Of a stretch of 64,000 bases of DNA, positions 7,594 through 16,740 are shown in pieces. The position numbers and the translations under genes were made by a program. A model generated the notes under the pieces. It worked only from the letters and a program-made list of their open reading frames with translations. It made no database searches and was not told where the DNA came from. The stretch's first letter is position 1, and every line of letters begins with the position of its first letter. This DNA comes from Microbacterium sp. Root61 (GTDB taxonomy: Bacteria > Actinomycetota > Actinomycetes > Actinomycetales > Microbacteriaceae), in contig NZ_LMGU01000001.1 of assembly GCF_001427525.1 (NCBI RefSeq), positions 1,645,788 through 1,709,787 on the forward strand. The letters are read 5' to 3'.

Positions 7594-8257
7594 GCAGATC
7601 CGAGGGGACGCCCCCGTCCTCGTCATCGGTCTCGGACGCTTCGGCGCCGCGTGCGCCGGAGAGCTGGACCGCCTCGACCGAGAGGTGCTCGCGATCGACG
7701 AGAACCTCGAGCTCGTGCAGAAGTGGTCCGAGCGGGTCACGCACACGGTGCAGGCCGACGCCAAGAACATCGACGCGCTCAAGCAGGTCGGCGCTCAGGA
7801 CTTCCAGGTCGCTGTCGTCGCAGTCGGCTCGAGCATCGAGGCATCCGTCCTGATCACGGCCAACCTCGTCGACCTCAAGGTGCCGCAGATCTGGGCCAAG
7901 GCGGTGTCGCAGTCGCACGGCAAGATCCTGGCGCGCGTCGGCGCGAACCACGTGATCTACCCCGAACGCGAAGCCGGCGAGCGCGTCGCGCACCTGGTCA
8001 GCGGACGGATGCTGGACTTCATCCGCTTCGACGACGACTTCGTGCTGGCCAAGATGTACCCGCCGAAGTTCATCCGCGGCGTCGGCCTGAACGAGTCCGG
8101 CGTGCGGACCAAGTACAACGTCACGGTGGTGGGCGTGAAGAGCCCCGGCAAGCCGTTCCGCTACGCCGAGGCGAACACGATCGTCACCAACCACGACCTG
8201 ATCATCGTGTCGGGCACGAACGTCGACATCGAACGGTTCGCCTCGCTCGAGCGCTGA
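7586..8257 (+). CDS. ktrA: KtrA-type RCK regulatory subunit (TrkA family)
   Basis: A 223-residue cytoplasmic gating protein. The Rossmann motif VIGLGRFGAACAGELDRL and the acidic residue after the second strand (AIDENLE) form the NAD/ATP site of an RCK-N domain, and an RCK-C domain fills roughly the last 80 residues. One RCK unit is the size of KtrA; TrkA proteins have two. It starts with TTG, inside the end of ktrB (8-nt overlap), with GGAAAGG 7 nt upstream, so the two subunits are coupled. Confidence 0.92.
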   Translation: MVEQIRGDAPVLVIGLGRFGAACAGELDRLDREVLAIDENLELVQKWSERVTHTVQADAKNIDALKQVGAQDFQVAVVAVGSSIEASVLITANLVDLKVPQIWAKAVSQSHGKILARVGANHVIYPEREAGERVAHLVSGRMLDFIRFDDDFVLAKMYPPKFIRGVGLNESGVRTKYNVTVVGVKSPGKPFRYAEANTIVTNHDLIIVSGTNVDIERFASLER

Positions 8258-8264
8258 CGACGCA

Positions 8265-8298
8265 GGCGTGTCGACCCACGGCTGCGAGCCGACACGCC
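8265..8298. terminator. Shared terminator between ktrA and the hydrolase gene
   Basis: GGCGTGTCG (8265-8273) pairs perfectly with CGACACGCC (8290-8298) across a 16-nt loop. The dyad lies between two genes that converge on it, so it can serve both. Confidence 0.6.
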
Positions 8299-8312
8299 AT
8301 CCGCATCGATCG

Positions 8313-9011
8313 TCAGCTGCGTGCGGCGTTCTCGATCACGTCGGCGACGGCGTCGGGCTGAGACAGGAACGGCGAGTGACTCGTGTCCAGCCGCACGGCG
8401 ACCGAACCGGACCGCGCGGCCAGCGCCTCCTGGGCGACGACGGGGAAGATGACATCCTGCTCTGTGATGATGTACGTCGACGGCCGATCGCGCCAGGCGG
8501 TCTGATCGATGGTGTCGGTGAACGCCCGAAGGCTCTGCGGCAGGAGCCTGGCCGAGCACGCGTCGGCGAGGGCGGAGTCGACGTCGCCGTAGAAGAGCCC
8601 CTGCGGCGGCTGCGCGTCGGTGCCGGCGCTCGCGAGTGGACCGTCGATCAGCCACCAGTCCGGAGCCACGTTGCCGACAGCCGCGAGCAGAGATTCGCCG
8701 AGGTCCAGCGCGAACGCCGCGACGTACACGATGTGCGTCACCTTGGGATCCGTCGCGCCCTGCGTGGTCGGCACACCGCCGTACGAGTGCGCGACGACCG
8801 TGACGGGACCCTCGATCGCGTCGATCGCCGCTGCGACGGCAGCGGCGTCATCCGCCAGCGCGAGGTCGGTCTTGCGCTCGGAGTGCACGGTCGGAAGGTC
8901 TACGGTGCGAACCTCCCAGCCACGATCGCGCAGGAGACCGGCGACGAGGTCCCAGCACCAGGACCCGTGCCATGCGCCGTGGACGAGGAGGATCGTGGAT
9001 TCATCGGTCAT
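8313..9011 (-). CDS. Alpha/beta hydrolase (salicylate-esterase/MES-like)
   Basis: A 232-residue serine hydrolase. ILLVHGAWHGSWCWD carries the oxyanion region, VVAHSYGGV the nucleophile Ser, and TSHSPFLSQP the catalytic His. This compact pattern is typical of the EstC/plant methylesterase-like group, which cleaves small esters; the true substrate is unknown. The ATG at 9011 was chosen because AAAGG lies a few nt upstream; longer frames exist but run through the neighbouring promoter. It is divergent from an AraC-family regulator, which may control it. Confidence 0.87.
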   Translation of the reverse strand: MTDESTILLVHGAWHGSWCWDLVAGLLRDRGWEVRTVDLPTVHSERKTDLALADDAAAVAAAIDAIEGPVTVVAHSYGGVPTTQGATDPKVTHIVYVAAFALDLGESLLAAVGNVAPDWWLIDGPLASAGTDAQPPQGLFYGDVDSALADACSARLLPQSLRAFTDTIDQTAWRDRPSTYIITEQDVIFPVVAQEALAARSGSVAVRLDTSHSPFLSQPDAVADVIENAARS

Positions 9012-9125
9012 GAATGAGCCTTTCGGGAGAGCTTTTCGATTGCGTTCACAGAGTTGATCGCGCGTCGGGTGAGGACCAGGATAGGGAGACGACAGGAGAC
9101 GGGCAGTGGCGCCCGGCGCAAGTTG

Positions 9126-10064
9126 ATGGCGATACGCGAACCATGGCCGGATGCCTACGTCCAGGGCACGACGAGCGGGCTGCCCGAAGGGCGTGACTAC
9201 GAAGCGTTCTGCGAATCGATCGCGGATGTCTACGTCGGCGTACGCCCGAGCCGACCGACCCGCGCGCGCTTCGATGCCGACTTCGCCTTGTTCGATCTCG
9301 GCCCGCTCTCGATGGGCTACATCTCGACCCCGGGGGTCAGCGGTCACCGCGACCGATCGTCACTGGCCCGTATCGCCGACGACGCGCTGTTCTTGAACTA
9401 CGGCCTCGGCCCATGGGGTCTCCAGCAACGAGGCCGGGATTGGCGATTGCGCTCGAAGCGCACGCTCCTTCTGGACAACGCCGAGCCCTTCACGGTTGTG
9501 GCGGATCCCCACAGCCGTCTGCGGCTCTTCTCCCTCCGCATCCCGCGGGCGCTACTCTCCGAACACGTGCGATCCCACCTCTCCGGCGTCGACGATGCGC
9601 TCGCGCACGCGCCGATCGGGGCGCACGTGGCGGCGCAGATGGCGCTCGTGGACGAGATGCTCCGGATCGGAAAGCTCTCCCTTGCGACGGCGATGGCGAG
9701 CGCCGTCGTGGGCTTGGTGAACGCCGCGGCAGAGACCCCCGATGGTTCGTCGATCGATCGGGTGGCCCAATGCAAGGCGATCGCCCGAACGCGGCTCGGT
9801 GATTCGACTCTCGACCTCGCCGCGATCGCGAGGAGTGTCGGATGCTCGACGCGCACCGTTCAGACAGCTTTCGCAGCGCGCGGCGAAACGTTCTCCGGTT
9901 GGCTGCGCGACGAACGACTGGATCTCGCGTGGGAGATGCTCGTTGCAGCATCGGGGACCCGCACGGTGTCCGCCATCGCCGACGAATGCGGATTCGCCGA
10001 CGTCGGCACGTTTCATCGTGGATTCCGTCAGCGGTTCGGCACGACGCCCGCCGCCGCACGCTGA
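9126..10064 (+). CDS. AraC-family transcriptional regulator
   Basis: A 312-residue activator. The N-terminal part (about residues 20-180) looks like the AraC-binding-like domain of the NphR/FeaR group. The C-terminal double helix-turn-helix is clear: LDLAAIARSVGCSTRTVQTA, then VSAIADECGFADVGTFHRGF and the closing RQRFGTTPAAAR. The start is uncertain: I use ATG 9126, but the frame is open upstream with GTG at 9069, and no good ribosome site marks any choice. It is divergent from the hydrolase at 8313-9011. Codon use is looser (CGA, CTA, TTG) than in neighbours, which might indicate later acquisition. Confidence 0.85.
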   Translation: MAIREPWPDAYVQGTTSGLPEGRDYEAFCESIADVYVGVRPSRPTRARFDADFALFDLGPLSMGYISTPGVSGHRDRSSLARIADDALFLNYGLGPWGLQQRGRDWRLRSKRTLLLDNAEPFTVVADPHSRLRLFSLRIPRALLSEHVRSHLSGVDDALAHAPIGAHVAAQMALVDEMLRIGKLSLATAMASAVVGLVNAAAETPDGSSIDRVAQCKAIARTRLGDSTLDLAAIARSVGCSTRTVQTAFAARGETFSGWLRDERLDLAWEMLVAASGTRTVSAIADECGFADVGTFHRGFRQRFGTTPAAAR

Positions 10065-10091
10065 ACGATGGGGACGAGATGCGAGCGCCGT

Positions 10092-10937
10092 CTACCCGGC
10101 GGCGAGCTCCCGTGCACGGGCGAGAGCGGCATCCGTCGCCTCGGCGAAGACGTCGTCGAGGCGCGCCTCCTGCAGGACCGCGATGGCCCGCTCGGTCGTG
10201 CCCTTCGGGCTGGTCACGCGTCGGCGCAGCTCGGCGGGGTCCTCGCCCGTGGCGTCCAGCAGCGCGGCGGCGCCGATGAAGGTCTGCTCCGCCATGAGCC
10301 GCGCGTCGGCGAGGCTGAATCCCTTGGCGACGGCGGCCTTGGTGAGGTCCTCGATCAGCAGGAACACGTAGGCGGGGCCGGAGCCGGAGATCGTGGAGAG
10401 CGCATCGATCTGATCCTCGGCGACCTCGATGACCGCGCCGACCGTCTCGAACAGCCGACGCACGACGGCGGCCTCCTCGGGACCGGCGTGCGTTCCGGCG
10501 GCGAGGCCGGTGACCGCCTTGCCGACCACCGCGGGGGTGTTGGGCATCGAACGCAGGACGGGGATGCCGGCGCCGAGGATCGACTCGAACGTGGCGATCG
10601 TGACCCCCGCCGCGAGGCTCACGACGATCGTGCCCGGACGCAGCGCCGGGGCGATCTCGCGCAGCAGGTCGGGCACCATCACCGGCTTCACGCCGACCAG
10701 GACGATGTCGGCGGAAGCCGCGGCATCCGTGTTGCCTGTCGGGGCTTGTTCCAGCGCCACGCTCGTGACGCCGGCGAGGCCGGCGAGCTCGGCAGCCTTC
10801 GCGGTGGTGCGGTTCGTCGCCGTGACTCCGCCGGCGGCGAGCCCGGAGGCGACGAGACCCTGCACGATCGCGCCTCCCATCGAGCCGGCGCCGAGGATGG
10901 CGATGGGCGGAAGGGTCTGGGGGGCCGATTCGTTCAT
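10092..10937 (-). CDS. proC: Pyrroline-5-carboxylate reductase
   Basis: A 281-residue enzyme that reduces 1-pyrroline-5-carboxylate to L-proline with NAD(P)H, the last step of proline synthesis. The Rossmann motif ILGAGSMGGAIV, the MPNTPAVVGKAVTGLA substrate region and the family signature GSGPAYVFLLIE plus the SPKGTTE loop are all present, and the length is normal. A TAGGAT box at 10945-10950 lies 7 nt before the ATG at 10937, favouring that start over an ATG 9 nt upstream that would fall inside the box. Confidence 0.95.
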   Translation of the reverse strand: MNESAPQTLPPIAILGAGSMGGAIVQGLVASGLAAGGVTATNRTTAKAAELAGLAGVTSVALEQAPTGNTDAAASADIVLVGVKPVMVPDLLREIAPALRPGTIVVSLAAGVTIATFESILGAGIPVLRSMPNTPAVVGKAVTGLAAGTHAGPEEAAVVRRLFETVGAVIEVAEDQIDALSTISGSGPAYVFLLIEDLTKAAVAKGFSLADARLMAEQTFIGAAALLDATGEDPAELRRRVTSPKGTTERAIAVLQEARLDDVFAEATDAALARARELAAG

Positions 10938-11056
10938 GCTCGTCATCCTACGATCCGGCCAGACCTGAAAGTTCGTTCATATCGCCCGAGGTGCGGGGTT
11001 ATAGTCGAGACACGGGAGCATTGCGGCCCCCGACGGCATCCGGGAGGACGACTCGC

Positions 11057-12169
11057 ATGACTGAATTCGACGGCATCACCGCCCGCGTGATCCCCACTGA
11101 GCGAATCGACGTCGGCCTCCTCGAGCGTGCGGCCGACGATCCGAGCACTCCCCCCGAGCGCACCGTTGTCCTCGTGCACGGCAACGTCACCTCCGCGGTG
11201 TTCTGGCAGGAGACCATGCAGCACCTCCCGAGCGACCTGCGCGTGCTCGCGGTCGATCTGCGCGGCTTCGGTCACTCCGAGCACGCTCCGGTGGACGCGA
11301 CCCGCGGACTGCGCGACTTCAGCGACGACCTCCGCGCCACGCTGGAGGCGCTCGGCATTCCCTCGGCCCACCTGGTCGGCTGGTCGATGGGCGGCGGCAT
11401 CGTGATGCAGTATGCGCTCGACCACCCCGTCCAGAGCCTGACCCTGCAGGCACCGGTCTCGCCCTACGGCTTCGGCGGGACCCGACGCGACGGATCGCGC
11501 CTGACCGCCGACGATGCCGGCTGCGGAGGCGGGGGCGCCAACCCCGACTTCGTCCAGCGGCTCACGGACCGCGACACCACCGACGAGGCACCGACCTCGC
11601 CGCGCAGCGTCTTCCGCTCCGGCTACGTCGCCGCGGGCTACTCCGGGGAGCACGAGGACCTCTGGGTCGAATCGATGCTCACCACCTCGACGGCCGAGGG
11701 CAACTACCCCGGCGACGGTGTGCCGAGCGAGAACTGGCCGGGCTTCGCCGCCGGCACCATCGGCGTGCTGAACACGATGGCCCCGAGGTACTTCGACGTG
11801 TCGGGCATCGTGGACCTGCCGCAGAAGCCGCCCATCCTGTGGATCCACGGCACCGCCGACGCCATCGTCTCGGACACGTCGTTCTACGATCTCAACTTCC
11901 TCGGCCAGCTCGGCGTGATCCCCGATTGGCCCGGGGCCGACGTGGCGCCCGTGCAGGAGATGGTGTCGCAGACGCGCGACGTACTGGACGCCTACGCCGC
12001 GGCCGGCGGTGCGGTCACCGAGGTCGTGCTCGAGGGCGTCGGGCACTCCCCGCACCTCGAGAGCCCCACAGAATTCCGTGCCGCGCTCCTCGCGGTGATC
12101 GGGTACGTCGGCTCGCGAATCGAACCCTCGCCCGCGACCGAGGCGATCATCATCCGCTCGGTCGACTGA
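11057..12169 (+). CDS. Alpha/beta hydrolase with long cap and TEAIIIRS tail
   Basis: A 370-residue hydrolase. VVLVHGNVTSAVFWQ is the oxyanion region, GWSMGGG holds the nucleophile Ser, a WIHGTADAIV segment holds the acidic residue, and GVGHSPHLE holds the His. Between Ser and Asp it carries an extended cap with DDAGCGGGGANPDF, a pattern I associate loosely with intracellular polyhydroxyalkanoate depolymerase-like hydrolases. GGGAGGA precedes the ATG, and TATAGT at 11000-11005 is a plausible -10. The last residues TEAIIIRSVD are nearly identical to the tail of the unrelated transporter encoded next. Confidence 0.85.
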   Translation: MTEFDGITARVIPTERIDVGLLERAADDPSTPPERTVVLVHGNVTSAVFWQETMQHLPSDLRVLAVDLRGFGHSEHAPVDATRGLRDFSDDLRATLEALGIPSAHLVGWSMGGGIVMQYALDHPVQSLTLQAPVSPYGFGGTRRDGSRLTADDAGCGGGGANPDFVQRLTDRDTTDEAPTSPRSVFRSGYVAAGYSGEHEDLWVESMLTTSTAEGNYPGDGVPSENWPGFAAGTIGVLNTMAPRYFDVSGIVDLPQKPPILWIHGTADAIVSDTSFYDLNFLGQLGVIPDWPGADVAPVQEMVSQTRDVLDAYAAAGGAVTEVVLEGVGHSPHLESPTEFRAALLAVIGYVGSRIEPSPATEAIIIRSVD

Positions 12170-12224
12170 ACGACGCGCTCGGCGCGCACCGACACGCCCC
12201 TCGCGCATCCCTAGACTCGGTCTC

Positions 12225-13190
12225 ATGAGTGCATCTGGCGGCAGCAAGGCGATCCTCGCGGCGTTCCTGGCGAACATGGGCATCGCCCTGGCGAAGTTCG
12301 CGGCATGGTTCATCTCCGGCTCGGCCTCGATGCTCGCCGAAGCGATCCACTCCGTGGCCGACTCCGGCAACCAGCTGCTGCTGATGCTCGGCGGCCGCAA
12401 GGCGAAGAAGGCCGCCGACAGCGAGCATCCGTTCGGCTACGGCCGCGAGCGCTACGTGTACGCGTTCGTCGTGTCGATCATCCTGTTCTCCGTCGGTGGA
12501 CTCTTCTCGATCTACGAGGGCATCGACAAGCTCACGCACCCGCATGAGCTGACCATGGCGTGGGTGCCCCTCACGGTGCTCGTCATCGCCATCGGCCTGG
12601 AGAGCTTCTCGCTGCGCACCGCGATCCGCGAGAGCAACCACATCCGCGAGAAGGGCCAGTCGTGGGTGGCGTTCGTCCGCCGCGCGAAGGCTCCCGAACT
12701 GCCCGTGGTCCTCCTCGAGGACGTCGCGGCCCTGATCGGCCTCGTCTTCGCGCTGCTCGGCGTCAGCCTCACCGTGATCACCGGCGAGTCGATCTGGGAT
12801 GCGATCGGCACCCTCGCGATCGGCACTCTCCTGATCGTCGTCGCTGTGGTCCTGGGCATCGAGACCAAGAGCCTGCTCGTGGGCGAAGGCGCGACCGACG
12901 CCGATCACCAGCGCATCGTCGCCGCGATCGAGACCGGCCCCGAGATCGAGAAGCTGATCCACATCAAGACGCTCTACCTGGGTCCGGATGAGCTGCTCGT
13001 CGCCGCCAAGCTCGGCTTCGCCTCCGATAAGCCGCTGGCCGAGGTCGCCGCGCAGATCGACACCGTCGAGGCGCGGGTGCGCGAGGCCGTGCCCGCCGCG
13101 CGCGTCATCTACTTCGAGCCCGACATCTACCGCCCACCCACCGTGGGCGGTCCGCCCACGGAAGCGATCATCATCCGCTCCACCGACTGA
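12225..13190 (+). CDS. Cation diffusion facilitator transporter
   Basis: A 321-residue CDF (ZnT-like) exporter, probably for Zn2+ or a similar divalent metal, working as an H+ antiporter. About six membrane segments are seen. The metal site is visible as HSVAD in helix 2, and the equivalent LLEDVAALIG in helix 5 has Glu-Asp in place of the usual His-Asp, resembling the SLC30A9-like branch. The C-terminal cytoplasmic domain ends in TEAIIIRSTD, shared with the preceding hydrolase. TAGACT at 12212-12217 lies 7 nt before the ATG, so the transcript is probably leaderless. Confidence 0.9.
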   Translation: MSASGGSKAILAAFLANMGIALAKFAAWFISGSASMLAEAIHSVADSGNQLLLMLGGRKAKKAADSEHPFGYGRERYVYAFVVSIILFSVGGLFSIYEGIDKLTHPHELTMAWVPLTVLVIAIGLESFSLRTAIRESNHIREKGQSWVAFVRRAKAPELPVVLLEDVAALIGLVFALLGVSLTVITGESIWDAIGTLAIGTLLIVVAVVLGIETKSLLVGEGATDADHQRIVAAIETGPEIEKLIHIKTLYLGPDELLVAAKLGFASDKPLAEVAAQIDTVEARVREAVPAARVIYFEPDIYRPPTVGGPPTEAIIIRSTD

Positions 13191-13213
13191 CTCACCACTG
13201 AGGAACCGCCCCC

Positions 13214-14140
13214 ATGGAGTACTGCACCTTCACCGAGCCTCAGCAGGGGTTCAGCTACGACGACCAGCTCGCGTTCGCCCGTGCGACCGAGACCGGCGGG
13301 TTCGACGGATTCTTCCGCTCCGACCACTACATGCGCATGGGCGCGGGTGACCCGCTTCCCGGTCCGACGGATGCCTGGACCACCCTGGCCGGCCTGGCTC
13401 GCGAGACCTCCCGCATCCGCCTCGGCACCCTCGTTTCGTCGGCCACGCACCGGGTGCCCTCGATCCTCGCGATCCAGGTCGCCCAGGTCGACGCCATGTC
13501 CGGCGGACGCGTCGAGCTCGGCCTCGGCACCGGCTGGTTCGAGGAGGAGCACCGCGCCTACGGCATCCCGTTCCCCGCGAAGCGCTTCGGCCCACTGGAG
13601 GAGCAGCTGGAGATCGTCACCGGGCTGTGGGAGACGCCGGTCGGCGAGACCTTCGACTTCGTCGGCCAGCACTACACGCTGGAGGACTGCCCCGCCCTGC
13701 CGAAGCCGCTGCAGTCGAATCTGCCGATCATCGTCGGCGGCGGCGGCCCGAAGCGCACGCCCGAGCTCGCCGCCCGCTTCGCGAGCGAGTTCAACATCGG
13801 GTTCCAGCCCGAGCCGGTCATCGCCGAGAAGTTCGCCCGCGTCCGCGCGGCCTGCGTCGAGATCGGCCGTGACCCGGGGTCCCTCAAGCTGTCTGTCGCA
13901 CTCCCGACCATCGTCGGCCCGACCGACGACGTGCTCGCGCACCGGGCCGCTGCTGCCGGGCACACACTCGACGAGTTCCGCGGCGCGACGAACATCTGCG
14001 GGGACCACGACGAGATCGTCGCCAAGGTGGAGCGCCTGGTCGCGCTGGGCGCGGACCGGGTCTACTTCCAGCTCATGGACATGCGGGACATCGAGCAGGT
14101 CGAGTATCTGGCCGCGGTCCTCCCCCGGCTGCCCCGCTGA
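13214..14140 (+). CDS. LLM-class F420-dependent oxidoreductase
   Basis: A 308-residue luciferase-like TIM-barrel protein. Visible family marks are FFRSDHYMRM near residue 35, RIRLGTLVSSATHRVPS, the RVELGLGTGWFEEEH core, and IIVGGGGPKRTPELAARFA. In actinobacteria this subgroup usually uses the deazaflavin F420; the substrate cannot be told. GAGGA lies 9 nt before the ATG. It follows the cation exporter by 23 bp and may be read through from it. Confidence 0.88.
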   Translation: MEYCTFTEPQQGFSYDDQLAFARATETGGFDGFFRSDHYMRMGAGDPLPGPTDAWTTLAGLARETSRIRLGTLVSSATHRVPSILAIQVAQVDAMSGGRVELGLGTGWFEEEHRAYGIPFPAKRFGPLEEQLEIVTGLWETPVGETFDFVGQHYTLEDCPALPKPLQSNLPIIVGGGGPKRTPELAARFASEFNIGFQPEPVIAEKFARVRAACVEIGRDPGSLKLSVALPTIVGPTDDVLAHRAAAAGHTLDEFRGATNICGDHDEIVAKVERLVALGADRVYFQLMDMRDIEQVEYLAAVLPRLPR

Positions 14141-14153
14141 GGGCCTGTCGCTT

Positions 14154-14864
14154 TCACGCGGCGAGACGATACGACGGAAGCCCTCGACGTCGGATGAGCC
14201 ACTCGGCGACGATCAGGTTCGGCAGCCAGCAGAGGAAGGGCACCGCGGCATAGGCGTTCGCGAACGCGGCGTCGAACTCCGTGCCGGCGTACAGCTGCGG
14301 GATCAGCATGAGCGGCAGCCAGATGCGCAACATGACGGCGGCATAGGTGAGCGCGAAGTTGCGCATCATCCACGACCGATGCGCGGGAACATCGCCGCGC
14401 CGGATCGCGGCGTACGCGCGCCAGCCGGTGACCAGCCACAGCACCCCCAGCGCACCGAAGCCGAACAATCCCACGAAGCCCGCTTGACTGACCGGGGCGA
14501 GGATCAATCCTGCGACCGCCCCGATCGCGACCGCGGCCAGGTACACCCTGCCCGACCAGCGATGCACCCGGGGCAGCCGCTCGCGCAGGCGCCGCCAGAA
14601 CTGGAACGGCCCCACCACCAGTGCCACGGCGCCGCCCAGGATGTGCGCGTAGAACGCGACCTGGATCGCGACGGGGCGATCGGCGTAGTTGCCCGCCAGC
14701 CCGACACCGTCCTCGGCGAGCACGGGCAGCGAAGCGGTGACGTACGGCAGTACGGCGTAGACCGCGATGGCGATCGCGGTGAGGACGATCGCCAGCCAGC
14801 CGATGCGCGTGGCGGGCCGAGCGGATGCGGAATCCTGAACGGGACGAGCGGTCTGAGTGGTCAC
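14154..14864 (-). CDS. DUF2306 membrane protein
   Basis: A 236-residue protein with about six to seven membrane segments. It shows FYAHILGGAVALVVGPFQFW, the R-LPRVHRWSGRVYL loop and the later HRSWMMRNFALTYAAV segment, the conserved marks of DUF2306 proteins, whose histidines may bind haem or metal. The function of the family is unknown. The GTG at 14864 is favoured by TAGCGT at 14872-14877, 7 nt upstream. It converges on the LLM oxidoreductase gene with only 13 bp between them. Confidence 0.82.
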   Translation of the reverse strand: MTTQTARPVQDSASARPATRIGWLAIVLTAIAIAVYAVLPYVTASLPVLAEDGVGLAGNYADRPVAIQVAFYAHILGGAVALVVGPFQFWRRLRERLPRVHRWSGRVYLAAVAIGAVAGLILAPVSQAGFVGLFGFGALGVLWLVTGWRAYAAIRRGDVPAHRSWMMRNFALTYAAVMLRIWLPLMLIPQLYAGTEFDAAFANAYAAVPFLCWLPNLIVAEWLIRRRGLPSYRLAA

Positions 14865-14965
14865 GATCCCGACGCTAGAACCGGCGTGCGCACGCCGGCA
14901 GGGCGCAGACCCCCGAACCGCCACGGGGGCCACCACCCCTCACAACGCCGCGACGGAGAGTCGAC

Positions 14966-15433
14966 TCAACGGCGGACGTCGAAGAAGCCCCGCAACAGCG
15001 CTTCGGACTCGTGGGCGCGCACTCCGCCGACGACCTCGGCCCGGTACGGCAGGCGTCGGTCGCGCACGACGTCGTAGACCGAGCCGGTCGCCCCGGCCTT
15101 CTCGTCCCACGCGCCGAACACCACGCGTGAGACCCGCGCCTGCAGCAGCGCACCGGCGCACATGAGGCAGGGCTCGAGGGTGACCACCAGCGTGCAGCCC
15201 TCCAGGTTCCAGGAGCCGACGGATGCCGCGGCCGCCCGCATCGCGACGATCTCCGCGTGCGCCGTGGGGTCGTGCGTCGGCTCGCGCTCGTTGCGACCCT
15301 CGCCGATGATCGTGCCTGCGGCATCCGTCACCACCGCACCGACCGGCACATCTCCGGCGACCCCTGCGGCCCGCGCCAATGCCAGCGCGCGGGTCATCCA
15401 CGCGTCGAAGGATTCGGGCACCGGCAGACTCAC
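14966..15433 (-). CDS. tadA: tRNA adenosine(34) deaminase
   Basis: A 155-residue zinc deaminase that converts A34 of tRNA-Arg(ACG) to inosine. The zinc and proton-shuttle residues are in HAEIVAMR and PCLMCAGAL, and the length and the [12 protein letters not shown] stretch fit TadA better than a free-base deaminase. The GTG at 15433 follows TACGTT by 6 nt. It is divergent from upp, with only 58 bp between the two starts. Confidence 0.9.
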   Translation of the reverse strand: MSLPVPESFDAWMTRALALARAAGVAGDVPVGAVVTDAAGTIIGEGRNEREPTHDPTAHAEIVAMRAAAASVGSWNLEGCTLVVTLEPCLMCAGALLQARVSRVVFGAWDEKAGATGSVYDVVRDRRLPYRAEVVGGVRAHESEALLRGFFDVRR

Positions 15434-15439
15434 GCCCCC

Positions 15440-15485
15440 AACGTACCCCGGCCGCTCACCGCAGGGGGTTCGCGCCCGGTACCCT
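15440..15485. promoter_or_regulatory. Divergent leaderless promoters of tadA and upp
   Basis: TACGTT reads on the minus strand at 15440-15445 (6 nt before tadA GTG 15433), and TACCCT reads on the plus strand at 15480-15485 (6 nt before upp ATG 15492). Each start codon would be at, or within a base of, the transcript 5' end. The boxes also fix the otherwise ambiguous upp start. Confidence 0.7.
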
Positions 15486-15491
15486 TGCTCC

Positions 15492-16124
15492 ATGCGTGTG
15501 CATGTCGCCGACCACCCTCTCATCACCCACAAGCTCACGGTGCTGCGCGATGAGCGCACCTCGTCACCGGTCTTCCGGCAGCTCACCGAGGAGCTGGTGA
15601 CGCTCCTCGCGTACGAAGCGACCCGTTCGGTGAAGGTGTCGCCGGTCGAGATCCGCACCCCCGTCACCACGACGACGGGTGTGAAGATCTCCGAGCCGCG
15701 CCCGCTGGTCGTGCCGATCCTGCGAGCCGGACTCGGCATGCTCGACGGTATGGTCAAGCTCCTCCCCAGCGCCGAGGTCGGCTTCCTGGGCATGGCGCGC
15801 AACGAGGAGACGCTCGAGCCGACGACATACGCCGAGCGGCTGCCCGAAGACCTCAGCGACCGCCAGTGCTTCGTACTGGACCCGATGCTCGCCACCGGCG
15901 GATCGCTCGGCGCGGCGATGGACTTCCTGTTCCGGCGCGGAGCGCACGACGTCACGGCCATCTGCATCCTGGGCACTCCCGAGGGCCTCGCCGCCATCGA
16001 GAAGCAGGTCGAGGGCCGCGACGTCACGATCGTCCTCGGCGCGCTCGACCAGGGCCTCAACGAGAAGGGCTACATCGTGCCCGGACTCGGCGACGCCGGC
16101 GACCGCCTCTACGGCACGGTCTGA
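15492..16124 (+). CDS. upp: Uracil phosphoribosyltransferase
   Basis: A 210-residue pyrimidine-salvage enzyme that makes UMP from uracil and PRPP. The N-terminal [20 protein letters not shown] is a family hallmark, the PRPP loop reads [14 protein letters not shown], and the protein ends with [13 protein letters not shown], the uracil-binding region. The length is as expected for Upp. The frame is open far upstream, but family length and the TACCCT box place the start at 15492. Confidence 0.96.
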   Translation: MRVHVADHPLITHKLTVLRDERTSSPVFRQLTEELVTLLAYEATRSVKVSPVEIRTPVTTTTGVKISEPRPLVVPILRAGLGMLDGMVKLLPSAEVGFLGMARNEETLEPTTYAERLPEDLSDRQCFVLDPMLATGGSLGAAMDFLFRRGAHDVTAICILGTPEGLAAIEKQVEGRDVTIVLGALDQGLNEKGYIVPGLGDAGDRLYGTV

Positions 16125-16137
16125 CTCTCTCGCCGCT

Positions 16138-16662
16138 TCAGCGGGTGCGGCTGCGCATCGAGTAGAAGACGACGTCGGCGACGAGCTTGCCCGCGAGCAG
16201 GCCCCACATCACGTCGGAGACGAGCCAGACACCGAGCAGCAGCGCGACGGGACGCACGAGCAACGTGTCGATCAGTTCCGCCGTGCCGGACCCCTCACGA
16301 AGGAGACGGATGCTGCGCCCCGGTCCGCGATCCTCCCCGACGCCGGCCTGCTCCGCGTAGAGCGTGACCGCGAGCACGGCGTAGAACCCGATGACGGAGC
16401 CGACGTAGCCGGCCAGGGCGACCACCGCGCGCGAGTCGGTCCACAGGGTGACGCCGAGCCCGGCGAGCACGAGCGCTGCTGTTCCCGCGATCTCCGCGGG
16501 GAGGTAGCGGCAGATCCAGAACACGGGCCCGCGTGCGGTGGCCGAGTCCTCGGCCACCGGATTCCCGGTCGCGTCCGCGACGGTCGTCACGATGTCGAAC
16601 GGACTCGAGTCGAACGTCCGGTCGATCGCGCCCGCGTCGAGGCTGGTGTCGATGATGGTCAT
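16138..16662 (-). CDS. Conserved-looking membrane protein, function unknown
   Basis: A 174-residue protein with a soluble N-terminal part (about 50 residues) followed by four hydrophobic segments: AGTAALVLAGLGVTLW, VVALAGYVGSVIGFYAVLAV, LLVRPVALLLGVWLVSDVMW and LLAGKLVADVVFYSM. I do not recognise the family. GGGAG lies 6 nt before the ATG, and codon use is typical, so it should be expressed. It converges on upp and lies upstream of nothing on its strand. Confidence 0.75.
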   Translation of the reverse strand: MTIIDTSLDAGAIDRTFDSSPFDIVTTVADATGNPVAEDSATARGPVFWICRYLPAEIAGTAALVLAGLGVTLWTDSRAVVALAGYVGSVIGFYAVLAVTLYAEQAGVGEDRGPGRSIRLLREGSGTAELIDTLLVRPVALLLGVWLVSDVMWGLLAGKLVADVVFYSMRSRTR

Positions 16663-16740
16663 GTCGCGCTCCCTTCCCCCTCTCAGAGGCGGGGCGCGCC
16701 GAACTGATACCCGTGCGGACGAGCTCCTGGCGGTGCCGCG

